Shown in pieces: positions 9,667 to 18,173 of a stretch of DNA of 34,784 nucleotides. The DNA comes from Nemertoderma westbladi (taxonomy: Eukaryota > Xenacoelomorpha > Nemertodermatida > Nemertodermatidae): NCBI GenBank assembly GCA_032718475.1, contig JAUCBJ010001129.1, forward strand, positions 1 to 34,784, written 5' to 3'. The notes below the pieces were generated by a model. That model saw nothing but the letters and a program-made list of their open reading frames with translations, was not told where the DNA came from and did not search any database. Every line of letters starts with the position of its first letter. Position 1 is the stretch's first letter. The position numbers were made by a program, and so were the translations under genes.

Positions 9667-9711
9667 ACAATAGTAAACGTTTTCGACCTACCGGTCTGCA
9701 TCAGACTATGT
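9667..9711 (-). ncRNA. Hammerhead-ribozyme-like motif in PLE 3' arm
   Basis: The minus strand reads ACATAGT-CTGATGCA-GACC-GGTA-GGTC-GAAA-ACGTTT-ACTATTGT. Core boxes CTGATG and GAAA flank a 4-bp stem II (GACC/GGTC). The outer strands form stem I (ATAGT/ACTAT, then AC/GT after a bulged T). Stem III is tiny (AA/TT), as reported for PLE and retrozyme hammerheads, which often act as dimers. An extra C lies between CTGATG and the core A, so activity is uncertain. Cleavage would fall before ACTATT. It is on the PLE sense strand. Confidence 0.65.
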
Positions 9712-9815
9712 ACTGGCAACTAACAGGAAAAGGTGGGGGTCTATATATATATATATCTAAGTTTTAAAGGGGAATACCTGATAGGTGAATCCCAGAAAGG
9801 TTAACGTATATGTAT

Positions 9816-9820
9816 GTACT
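9816..9820. repeat. LTR element target-site duplication, left
   Basis: GTACT, repeated at 13839-13843. The uninterrupted site is seen in the opposite PLE arm (reverse complement at about 18650-18660), which proves the insertion event. Confidence 0.97.
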
Positions 9821-10093
9821 TGTGAAGAGTATAATCATTAAAAGGGAGATACCAGCTGCTACCTCTGATCAGATTCAATTAACCTTTCCGTCGCCTATAC
9901 CTAATCCAATATTGTCTCCACTGGGAGATATCAGCTGTGACCTTTGGACTTATTTTGGTGATATTGCTTTGGCTATATATTACTGGTGTGGGGAGAATTA
10001 AGAGAGATAATTTTGATTGTATTAAATTTGTTTGAATAATTAAATAAACGAAAAAGGTTTTGTATATTTCATTGTCTTTTTATTAGTTTAACA
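9821..10093 (+). repeat. 5' LTR (273 bp)
   Basis: Starts TGTGAAGAG and ends GTTTAACA (TG...CA termini). By eye it is identical along its length to 13566-13838. It contains two similar internal words (GAGATACCAGCTG and GAGATATCAGCTG). Confidence 0.96.
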
Positions 10094-10094
10094 T

Positions 10095-10112
10095 TGGCGC
10101 AGTGTGATTTCG
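10095..10112 (+). promoter_or_regulatory. Primer binding site of LTR element
   Basis: TGGCGCAGTGTGATTTCG begins one base after the 5' LTR. TGG pairs with the tRNA CCA end. The priming tRNA species is not identified. Confidence 0.7.
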
Positions 10113-10115
10113 AAC

Positions 10116-10769
10116 ATGAAACTATCCCTTACTACAGATTTTTCTTGTTGGGAGATGTCAACACGGGCAGAAGTTAACTTACTAGTCCTGCAAGGGAAAA
10201 TCGAGGAGGAAAAGAAAGACGAAGCACTGTTGTTGAAGATACAAGTATCGGTCGAGGATAATATCCAAAAAAAAGTTCAGATCGATGGACGAACCACAGC
10301 TACCTCATTGTTAAAAAAACTTAGAGAGGCTTGGACACAATTGGTCGTTCCAATGGATGGATTAAATTCATTAGAATTCGATATCACCTCGAGCGAAGAT
10401 TTGACAAGCTTTGATGACGCACTAAGGTTACTTAAATATAGACGTACAATCTCAGATGATTTGGCAATTAGCATCTTCTTGAAAAACATAAAGAACGAAT
10501 CATCTCAAAAAGTGTTAAAAGCTCAACAGTTTACTTCTTGGGATAGCCTGGTGCAGTTCAATCTGGATACGGGGATATCGTTGAACTACCAAGGTCAAGC
10601 TCAGTCATATATTCCAGTGTCCGGTGCAGCAACTACAGGGTGTTTCAATTGCGGCATATCCGGCCATTTTGCGAGGCAATGCTTCAAACGTTGTAGGAAA
10701 TGCCGCAACGAGAACCACATGGGTAAAGACTGTACCAATCGCAAATCAAAAAACTTCAAATCCCAGTAG
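10116..10769 (+). CDS. gag: Gag polyprotein of LTR element
   Basis: About 217 residues; the nucleocapsid/capsid precursor that packages the element RNA. The start is the first ATG after the primer site; an upstream in-frame GTG is not needed. The N-terminal two thirds are capsid-like, with a Lys/Glu-rich helix and TATSLLKKLREAW..LDG-like spacing as in retrotransposon Gag. The C-terminus has two CCHC zinc knuckles in tandem, CFNCGISGHFARQC and CRKCRNENHMGKDC, followed by a basic tail. The frame stops at TAG 10767-10769. The stop lies inside the predicted frameshift stem, and pol is in the -1 frame. Confidence 0.93.
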   Translation: MKLSLTTDFSCWEMSTRAEVNLLVLQGKIEEEKKDEALLLKIQVSVEDNIQKKVQIDGRTTATSLLKKLREAWTQLVVPMDGLNSLEFDITSSEDLTSFDDALRLLKYRRTISDDLAISIFLKNIKNESSQKVLKAQQFTSWDSLVQFNLDTGISLNYQGQAQSYIPVSGAATTGCFNCGISGHFARQCFKRCRKCRNENHMGKDCTNRKSKNFKSQ

Positions 10770-10815
10770 TGGGAGGTGCAGCTACTGGGAGTTCGTTAAT
10801 AAATCATAGAGCACC
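10748..10815 (+). promoter_or_regulatory. Programmed -1 ribosomal frameshift signal (gag/pol)
   Basis: The slippery heptamer A AAA AAC (10748-10754) is in the correct gag phase (TCA AAA AAC). A 6-nt spacer (10755-10760) follows, then a perfect 9-bp stem, TCCCAGTAG (10761-10769) with CTACTGGGA (10782-10790), and a 12-nt loop. Loop bases GGTGC (10775-10779) can pair with GCACC (10811-10815) to make an H-type pseudoknot. The -1 frame runs on without a stop into protease. Seen directly: sequence, phase and complementarity. The recoding activity is inferred. Confidence 0.85.
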
Positions 10816-13509
10816 GTTCCTTTACGCAGAAATCGAAATGAACGGTGAGAATAGACATATAGCCATGTTAGATACTGGTTCTGAACTGAATTTAATTTCA
10901 AAACAATTAGTTGATGATTTATGTTTAGATATTCTATCACGTAGCATATGTTTTTACACGGCGTCCGGGGATGTTGTGAAATCGACGGGTTTAGTTAGAA
11001 TCACGGCAAAATGGAACGGCTTCAAGGAAGTGTTAGACTTTCATATACTCAAGGATCCACCATTCGAGTTAATATTAGGAATTAAGGCAATTCAGGCCTT
11101 CCCTACTATTTTGGGGAACCCAGTGGTAGCAGCCGTTAATATAATTTCACGAGAAGAGTTTGTGAAACTTTTTCGATGGCCAACGGATTGGAAACCAAAT
11201 GATTTGGAACAAATACAAGAATTGGTTTGGAGTTTCCGAGAAATATTCAGCCATTCCAAGTATGATATCGGAAGAATGAAATCATTCACTCATGATATAG
11301 AAACGTCTGGGACACCTGTGTTCAAACGTCAATACAAGAATGCTCAAGTGGACAAAGAAGTAATACACAGGTTAGTGACTGAAAAAATGATATTATAGCA
11401 CCGGCACTTTCACCTTGGAATTCACCTTATTTGTTAGTTGATAAACCGGATGGTACAAAACGGTTTTGCATTGATTTCAGAGGATTAAATAAAGTGACGA
11501 TTGATAATAAATTCCCCATGCCACTTATCGATGAACTTTTAGATCGATTATACAATAAAAAGATATTTTCCAGTTTAGATTTGACAAGTGGTTATTGGCA
11601 GGTGCCTTTAACGGAAACGAGCAAACCGAAAACGGCGTTTCAAGCAGACCATAAACAATGGCAGTTTAATGTCATGCCTTTTGGACTGAAAAATGCATCT
11701 TCCGAATTTCAAAAAGATATGCAGACAATACTAAATGATATAGATGTGTTTCCATACGTCGATGACGTCATTCCTGCCTCCGAAACGATACAGGAGCACT
11801 ACGAAGTTTTGAAGGCAATTTTCACACAATTCCGAAATGAAGGGATAAAATTAAAGCCGGCCAAATGTGCTTTTGGATTAACACGGATACCATATCTCGG
11901 ATTTATTATTGAAAACGGACAAGTTAAACCTGATCCAGAAAAAGTCAAATGCATACAAGATTTCCCCACACCAGCCAATACCAAAGAACTACAATCATTT
12001 CTTGGTTTGATTAATTTTTATTCTCGATTTGCTCGACATTTATCTAAAGAGGCTGGTCCGTTGTATGAGCTAACATCACGACCTAAGTCAAAGTTTAAAT
12101 GGTTAGAGGTTCACTCGAAAGCTTTTGATAACGTCAAAAGTTTATTTACAGAAGCAATATTGGTATACATTCCTGATTTAACGAAACCATATATAGTTCG
12201 AGTCGACGCAAGCGATCGGGCTGTTGGTGCGGTTCTTAGTCAAAACTTAAAATCTGACGAACTCCCAATATATTTTGCAAGTAGAACATTGCATGGATCA
12301 GAGCTAAATTGGTCTACGACTGACAAAGAATTTTACAGTTTATATTGGGCCATACGAAAGTTCCAAACGTATCTCAAGGGTCATGACGTGACTGTGTTTA
12401 CGGACCACAAGCCTCTGATTGGACTATTGGAAAGGAAAGTTGGCAACAATGCACGACAGTGCCGTTGGTTAGATTATTTACAGGATTTTAACATAGACAT
12501 TAAATATGTACGAGGAGCAGAAAACGTTGTAGCGGATACACTATCTCGGATGCCACCTGGGAATTTTCCAAATATAAACGCCGCCCCATTTGTGCCAAAT
12601 TCGGCATGTGCCCTAAAAACATTATCAGATAAAGATGCTGAGTTGGTAGCAAAGAAATACCATGAAGCTGGACATTTCTCAATGAACAAAACACGGAAAT
12701 CAATATTGAATGACGGCTTATGGTTCCCCAAAATGCGAGCAGTACTCCGATCAATACAGGACAATTGCGTGGATTGCCGAACAAATAAATCATACACAAA
12801 AAGGGCACCAACGGGAGAACTCCCAAACTTAAACTCATGTGCTGTTGGAGAAGTAGTCTCCTTAGATATAGTAGGGCCATTACCAACAACGCAGACGGGA
12901 TGTAGATATATATTGACGATGATTGATATGGCATCACGATACCTTGAAGCTGTGCCGCTGAAAACGATTACAGCTAACATTATCTCCGATGCATTTAAGA
13001 AAGGATGGGTATTTCGGCATGGGCCACCTCGGCGAATACATACAGATAACGGTTCGCAGTTTACATCTGCACTCTTTAATAACATTCTCAAAACTGTGTT
13101 TAATGATTACGAAATAACACACTCATATTCGACACCATATTATCCCCAAGGGAACGGTGTAGTGGAACGTGTACATCGCACATTAAAGGATCGAATCCGA
13201 TGTATGTCTGGAAGCTGGCAGAATAACTTACCAGAGGCCGTGTATAACATTAATCGCATGGTTCACGACAAACTTGATTGTTCACCATTCTTTGCTCTTT
13301 ATGGATACAATGTGCCCCCGGCGACCTACACCTCGATGTTAAAGGAAATTCCCTCAATTCTGGTAAATTTATCTCCTCCTGTACCGCCTCCTCAAAGAAC
13401 AACGTTAGGCCCCAAATTTTATGGGCCTCAACGTGTTATTTCTCAATTATCACCTCAGGTTGCGTTGTTGGAAGGGAACAGAGTTGTCAATATACATCAA
13501 TGTTCTTAA
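10754..13509 (+). pseudogene. pol: Pol polyprotein of LTR element (one frameshift)
   Basis: Expressed in the -1 frame relative to gag. Domains in order: aspartic protease (AMLDTGSELNLIS, about 10862-10900); reverse transcriptase (CIDFRGLNKVT, SLDLTSGYWQVPL, MPFGLKNASSEFQ and catalytic YVDD at 11755-11766); RNase H (VRVDASDRAVGAVLSQ, ATDKEF-like TTDKEFYSLYWA, FTDHKPL, VVADTLSRMP); integrase with zinc finger (HEAGH...CVDC), catalytic core (SLDIVGPLP, HTDNGSQFTS, GNGVVERVHRT), and a C-terminal GPY/F-like module (FYGPQRVISQLSPQVALLEG). The frame breaks at the A6 run 11382-11387, just before the RT. Similarity continues in the next frame at once (APALSPWNSPYLLVDKPDG), so a single base is missing or miscalled. 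All catalytic residues are present. The stop is TAA at 13507-13509, 56 bp before the 3' LTR. Confidence 0.92.
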
Positions 13510-13553
13510 TGAGACAAGTGGATATGCTTTGTCTGACTTTATAGTTATGTTTT

Positions 13554-13565
13554 AAGGGTGGAGTA
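13554..13565 (+). promoter_or_regulatory. Polypurine tract of LTR element
   Basis: AAGGGTGGAGTA lies directly before the 3' LTR. It is purine-rich but imperfect, and is the expected plus-strand priming site. Confidence 0.6.
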
Positions 13566-13838
13566 TGTGAAGAGTATAATCATTAAAAGGGAGATACCAG
13601 CTGCTACCTCTGATCAGATTCAATTAACCTTTCCGTCGCCTATACCTAATCCAATATTGTCTCCACTGGGAGATATCAGCTGTGACCTTTGGACTTATTT
13701 TGGTGATATTGCTTTGGCTATATATTACTGGTGTGGGGAGAATTAAGAGAGATAATTTTGATTGTATTAAATTTGTTTGAATAATTAAATAAACGAAAAA
13801 GGTTTTGTATATTTCATTGTCTTTTTATTAGTTTAACA
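13566..13838 (+). repeat. 3' LTR (273 bp)
   Basis: Same length as the 5' LTR and, by reading, the same sequence. It is followed by the GTACT duplication at 13839-13843. Confidence 0.96.
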
Positions 13839-14320
13839 GTACTGTATAACTTAAGGTAATTGTGATAGGGAAAATACAGCGAGTTAGTTGTAAGCTGTCA
13901 ATCTAAAGTACAAATATAGGGTTGCAGGTTGGGTTATAAGGTTGGGAGAAGTTGATAGGGAAATCCCAGGAATGGTCATGTGTCTACATACTGCATGGTA
14001 TAATTGGATTAGGTAGGTTACATAGGATTATGAGGTATCTACTTAAAGCGCACGGTTAGGTAGAATGCAACATAATGATAGCTGTAATTTTACAGAGTAA
14101 GAAATCACAAGAAACAGAAAAAACCAAGACAAAAACAAAAAGGAAGGTAGGGGAAAAACACATAGAGACCGGAAATTCGCTATAAGGGCACTGTAGTTGT
14201 GTAAGATATAGAATATAGGGTGTATTATATAAAACATTGGGTTTAGATTGCTGGTCTTGCTACGTTAAGTGGGGGGTTGTATGTATAGATTAGGTTAGCT
14301 TCCGTCGCTAGTAGTTCGGG
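13839..14320 (-). repeat. PLE 3' arm, inner part (inverted repeat of 18174-18655)
   Basis: Continues the arm interrupted by the LTR element. It includes the PLE 3' untranslated region and the last coding codons (14243-14320). It matches the reverse complement of the right arm with only a few substitutions. The match ends sharply at 14320/18174. Confidence 0.93.
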
Positions 14321-15330
14321 TATGTTTGTGAATTGTTTTATGGTTGCGGTGCGTAGATTTTCTAAACCACAACCGTATATGTGCCTAGCTAGGAGTATGT
14401 CTTCGTGTGTTTTTCCGTCATTGGCTCGTGGGGGGTAGTGTCGTATGTTGTTGCGGTGTCCATTAAAGCGTTCGTGAAGTTTCTGTCTCGTTTGGCCTAT
14501 GTAGTATAGAGTAGGGTGGCAGTGGCACCAGGCCAAGTAACATACAGTGTGGGACTTACATGTATAGTGTCCTTTTATCTTTTCACCCCATGGTGTCTGT
14601 TGTATGTTAGTGATAGTTTTGCATGTAAGGCAGCGGCTAGAGTTACATGGCTCATTAGTGGTGTTATTTGTGTGTGTTTGCGATTGAGTTTTATTTTTGG
14701 TTAGTATTTGTCCTAGTGATGTGGGGTTCTTCGTGACTACATTAATGTTGATGTCAAGATCGTAGTTTTTGGAGTATCTACGTACAGTATTTTGGAATAT
14801 GCCCTTCATCTGTTGGTTAGTGGATAGGTACAATGTGGGTTTCGAGTTAGTGTCTTTAGGTCTAGTTTGGGGAGTCCAATGTCTAAGTTTGTTAAGGAGG
14901 TTCTGAGGGTACTGCCTGAGTAGACATTCGCCAAGGAATTCGTCTCTGAGTTTGGTATAGTCGTTAGACTCGCTACATCTGCGGTGGATGCGTAGGAGTT
15001 GGCTACGAATTACGGATAGTAGTAATTTCTTATCATGGAAGCTATTGTAGTGAATCGGGAGTTTATTGCTAGTTGGTTTTTTGTATAATGTAGTTGTTAG
15101 TGTTTCGTTGTTAATCTGTGTCAAGACGTCAAGGAATGGGAGTGATGTGTGGGAGTATTCAATGGTGAATTGTATATCAGAGTTTTGGAATAAGTCGTTA
15201 CAAGCGGAGTTAGTGATTTTCTGTATGTTGTGAATGTCCTGTTCACTTAATATACGTTGTACTATACCATAGCTGTCGTCAACAAACCGTTTGTAGAATG
15301 GAATAGGGTAAGTTGTATTATCGTCTGGGG
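14243..15330 (-). pseudogene. PLE ORF, RT palm/thumb and GIY-YIG endonuclease part
   Basis: The frame is open from 16390 to the TAA at 14243. This part begins with the catalytic RT motif C, FYKRFVDDS (RFVDD at 15275-15289), then the SLPFLDVLTQI and TLYKKPTSN motifs of the RT thumb, then HYNSFHDKKLLLSVIRSQLLR. A Cys-rich segment (CNSSRCLTCKT, GHYTCKSHTVCYLAWCHCHP) follows and leads into the GIY-YIG nuclease (LYYIGQTRQKLHERFNGHRN, at about 14430-14520, with a downstream Glu-containing segment, LLATEANLIYTYNPPL). In this family the nuclease nicks the target DNA to prime reverse transcription. This segment itself is undamaged; defects lie upstream. No ATG starts it, as it continues the RT frame. 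Confidence 0.9.
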
Positions 15331-15539
15331 GGGTTATGTTTGGATCCGAGGTTGAGGTAGTTTCGTTAGTTATGGTTATATTAGGATCTGAGATAGATAG
15401 GATAGTTTCTGGAATATTGATGTTGGAATCAGGAGGTGTAAGGTTAGATATTGGGGTCGTTATTATTGGATCTGAGAAAACGGGGTTAGGTGTAGTGTTT
15501 GGTGCTAGTTTAGTTTTATAAGTTACTGAGGTAGTTATA

Positions 15540-16390
15540 TTATTACAGGCTGGGGTGGAAGGGGTAGGTTCTGGGGTAGTTATATTAGTTCCAGGGGTAA
15601 TTATGGTAGTTTCAGGAGTAGTTATGTTAGTTTTGTTAGTTTCAGGGGTATTTATGTTAGTACCACGGGTACTTATGGTAGTTTCAGGGGTAGTTATGTT
15701 AGTTACGTCAGTATCTGGGGTAGTTATGTTAGTTTCCTGGGTACTTATGGTAGTTTCAGGGGTAGTTATGTTAGTTTTGTTAGTTTCAGGGGTATTTATG
15801 TTAGTACCATGGGTACTTATGGTAGTTTCAGGGGTAGTTATGTTAGTTTCGTTAGTATCAGGGGTAGTTATGTTAGTTTCATGGGTACTTATGGTAGTTT
15901 CAGGGGTAGTTATGTTAGTTTCGTTAGTATCAGGGGTAGTTATGTTAGTTTCATGGGTACTTATGGTAGTTTCGGGGGTAGTTATGTTAGTTTCATGGGT
16001 ACTTATTGTAGTTTCAGGGGTAGTTATGTTAGTTCCAGGGGTAGTTCTGTTAGTTCCAGGGGTAGTTATGTTAGTTCCAGGGGTAGTTATGTTAGTTTCA
16101 GGTGTAGTTATGTTAGTTTCGTTAGTTTCAGGGGTATTTATGTTAGTACCATGGGTACTTATGGTAGTTTTAGGGGTAGTTATGTTAGTTTTAGGGGTAG
16201 TTATGTTAGTTGCAGGGGTAGTTCTGTTAATATCAGGAGTAGTTATGTTAGTTTCATGGGTAGTTAAGGTAGTTTTGGGGGTAGTTATGTTAGTTTCAGG
16301 GGTGGTTGTATTAGTTACATGGGTAGTTATGGTAGTTCTGTGAGTTTCAGGGGTGTTTTTGATAGATTTTAGGGGAGTTATACTAGGATT
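15540..16390 (-). repeat. In-frame 21-bp minisatellite inside the PLE reverse transcriptase
   Basis: Tandem units read as GGGGTAGTTATGTTAGTTTC(A) on the plus strand and as the heptapeptide ETNITTP, with variants such as ETTISTH, on the minus strand. The block stays in the PLE frame: the stop at 16391 and codon 15124 are 1269 bp (423 codons) apart. It lies between RT motif B (about 16570-16640) and RFVDD (15275), where PLEs normally have a few dozen residues. It adds nearly 400 Thr/Asn/Pro-rich residues. The plus-strand Val/Ser-rich open frames here are shadows of this repeat. Confidence 0.92.
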
Positions 16391-16990
16391 TTATCTGGTC
16401 TTGTTAGTAGTGTTGGGATCAGTGGTTGTTGAGCTCGGGTTGGTAGGGGTGGTTAGATCCAGATCGGGTGTGTTAGTATCCAGGTTAGTTGTGTTAGGGA
16501 GTCTGTTTGATACACTCGCGTTCAGGTAATTATTAATGGGGTTGTTCAGGATGTGGAGGAAGTGTATCTCTAATCTAGATATGGTTAGGCTAGCGTAGTT
16601 TTTCGAGAAACTGCTACCCATGGCTGCGCCTCGTAATTGAAGGTATAGTGTGTTGTCAAAAGTGAAGTAGTTATGTTCAAGTATAAATCGGACGAGTAGT
16701 ATAAAGTTATCTAATGAAATGAGTGTTTGTTGTGTGAAGTGGGTGTCCTCGGAGAGTGCTTGTCGTAGTGCCCTACATCCTACATCATGGGTAATGTTAG
16801 TGTACATGTCTACTACGTCCAGTGAAATCAGAGTGCAGTCGGGTCCAATATCTCTAGGGAGGGCTGATAGGAAGTCGTCTGTGCCTTTCAAGTTAGACTC
16901 CAGGCGAGTGACCGCGGGTTCTAGAAGGTCGTTAGCAAAGCGGGAAAGTGGGTGTAGAAGCCCGGTGCAACTATAGGTCTGCCCTTAGGT
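16391..16990 (-). pseudogene. PLE reverse transcriptase, motifs A and B
   Basis: The frame shows HPLSRFANDLLEPAVTRLES, then the palm motif A (LISLDVVDMYTNIT, catalytic Asp at about 16822), QQTLISLDNFILLVRFILEHN, and motif B (LRGAAMGSSFSKNYASLTIS) followed by LEIHFL. These are Penelope-family RT motifs. The frame enters a Pro/Thr/Asn-rich tail (TNLDTNTPDLDLTTPTNPSS) and meets TAA at 16391-16393. Past that stop the same frame continues into the 21-bp repeat. A 1-base-type shift near 16960 separates it from the upstream RT part. Confidence 0.88.
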
Positions 16991-17560
16991 AAGAGTCTAC
17001 CGTCGCCCCAGTTTATCCATGATTCCCTGTCCTTGTGGTCTTTAATAGTGCAGTAGAAGTACGCTATCTTAGGGTGTTTAGGTAGTAGTAGTGGGTGTAG
17101 TGTGTGTTTGATGTCGATATTACAGGTTTGTAGTAGTGCGTCAAGTTGTGTTCTGTATTTATTAGTAGGGTCTTTAGGTAATGTAGTATAGGTGTTAGGG
17201 TCTCTTAAAATACGTAAGCATTCATTTTAATAGTCATTGGTATCTAGGATTACAGTGTTACCAGATTTATCGCCCCTACAGATACGAATGTTAGTGTTGG
17301 ACTTGAGTGATTTGAGGACAGTTCGTTGTTGTTTCGTAAGGTTGTCCTGAGGTACATTTTTGGGGGAGACATTGGGTGTTCGGTCTACGTCACGGTGGAG
17401 TTCGGCGATGAGAGCTTCCACTATTTCGTCGTCGCTTTTCGGTGGTAGGGCTTGAGGGGGTGTTTTTAGAGATTTGTTGAGTTGTCTGATTAGTTTGTTG
17501 TTGGCGTCCTTTGAGTTGGTGTGTGCTCCTGGGTCGTTGGTGGTTGCTCCATTATTGTTA
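16955..17560 (-). pseudogene. PLE reverse transcriptase, N-terminal part
   Basis: After the repeat region the frame reads SDDEIVEALIAELHRDVDRT, QQRTVLKSLKSNTNIRIC and RGDKSGNTVILDTNDY. The last is the PLE version of the first conserved RT block (usual form: KADKGGxVVIxxxxDY). An in-frame TAA (17227-17229) follows, and the frame then goes on as NECLRILRDPNTYTTLP, IAYFYCTIKDHK and GRLLPKGRPIVAPG, which are the next RT blocks. The frame is lost at about 16960. One nonsense codon and one frameshift therefore disable this part. Confidence 0.85.
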
Positions 17561-18173
17561 GTCTTCGTCCCTTGGGTGTTGGTGATCCCGTTTTGGTCGT
17601 TGGTTATCGTTCCTGAGTAGTTGGTGTTCACTTCCGGGTTGTTTCCCGCCCCTGTGTTGTTGGCTTTTGTCCATGGGTTGGTGTTCGCCCCTGGGTTGTT
17701 GTTCGCCCGTGGGTTGGTGTTTTCCCCTGGGTAGTTGGCGTTTTTTCTTGGGTTCGTGTTCGCTCCTTGTTTCCCTTTTGCCCATGGGTTGGCGTTCGTC
17801 TCTGGATGGTTGATATTTTCCCCTGGGTGGTTGGCGTTCCCCTCTTGTTTGGTGTTCGAACCTGGGTGGTTCGTGTTCGCCCACGGGTTGTTGTCGATCA
17901 CCCCTGGGTGGTTGGCGTTCCCCCCTGGTTTGGTGTTCCCCCCTGGGTGGTTGGTGTTTGTCCTTGGGTTGTTGGTGTTCGTCGGTGGGTTGGTGTTCGC
18001 CTCTGGGTTGTTAGTGTTCACCCCTGGGTGGTTGGCGTTCCCCCCTGGTTTGATTTTCGTCCCTGGGTGGTTGGTGTTCGCCCCTGAGTTGTTGGCGTTC
18101 GCCCATTGGTTGGTGTTTGTCAATGGGTTCTGGGTGTTCACCACTGGGTGGTTGGTGTTCTCCCCTGGGTGGT
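17560..18173 (-). repeat. In-frame minisatellite coding N-T-N-(H/N)-P-G-x repeats at the PLE N-terminus
   Basis: About 21-bp units (CCTGGGTGGTTGGTGTTCGC on the plus strand) encode variants of the heptapeptide NTNHPGA/NANHPGV on the minus strand, roughly 28 units with some length variation. The frame is open from 18195 inside the right arm down to 17230 and has no convincing ATG of its own. The repeat ends exactly where the inverted arm begins (18174). The base composition is G+C-rich compared with neighbours. Plus-strand frames rich in Phe/Gly/Trp or Val/Gly here are shadows. Confidence 0.88.

Larger units (their letters stand above)
9603..9820 (-). repeat. PLE 3' arm, outer part (inverted repeat of 18650-18869)
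   Basis: Closely matches the reverse complement of the far end of the right arm, including the hammerhead-like motif and a TA dinucleotide run. The arm continues at 13839 after the LTR-element insertion. The two pieces together are the same length as the right arm within a few bases. Confidence 0.93.
9821..13838 (+). mobile_element. Ty3/gypsy-type LTR retrotransposon, complete, nested in PLE arm
   Basis: 4018 bp: a 273-bp 5' LTR, primer binding site, gag, pol (protease, RT, RNase H, integrase), polypurine tract and a 273-bp 3' LTR, with a GTACT target duplication. The order RT-RNase H-integrase makes it Ty3/gypsy type. It is compact and has no env frame. The LTRs read as identical, so insertion was recent. 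The only coding damage noted is a 1-base-type frameshift in an A run in pol at 11382-11387. Its strand is opposite to the PLE reading frame. Confidence 0.95.

Noticed and set aside
9810-10001. 63-residue frame in each LTR (also at 13558)
   Set aside because: It lies entirely within the LTR, is the same in both copies because the LTRs are identical, and has no known domain.
12474-13122. Minus-strand frames of up to 205 codons inside the integrase region
   Set aside because: Antisense shadows of the pol gene, which has all catalytic motifs in the plus frame.
15555-16343. 262-residue plus-strand frame of Val/Met/Leu-rich repeats and an overlapping 152-residue Ser/Gly/Tyr-rich frame
   Set aside because: Both are shadows of the 21-bp minisatellite that is in frame with the PLE on the minus strand, where homology continues on both sides.
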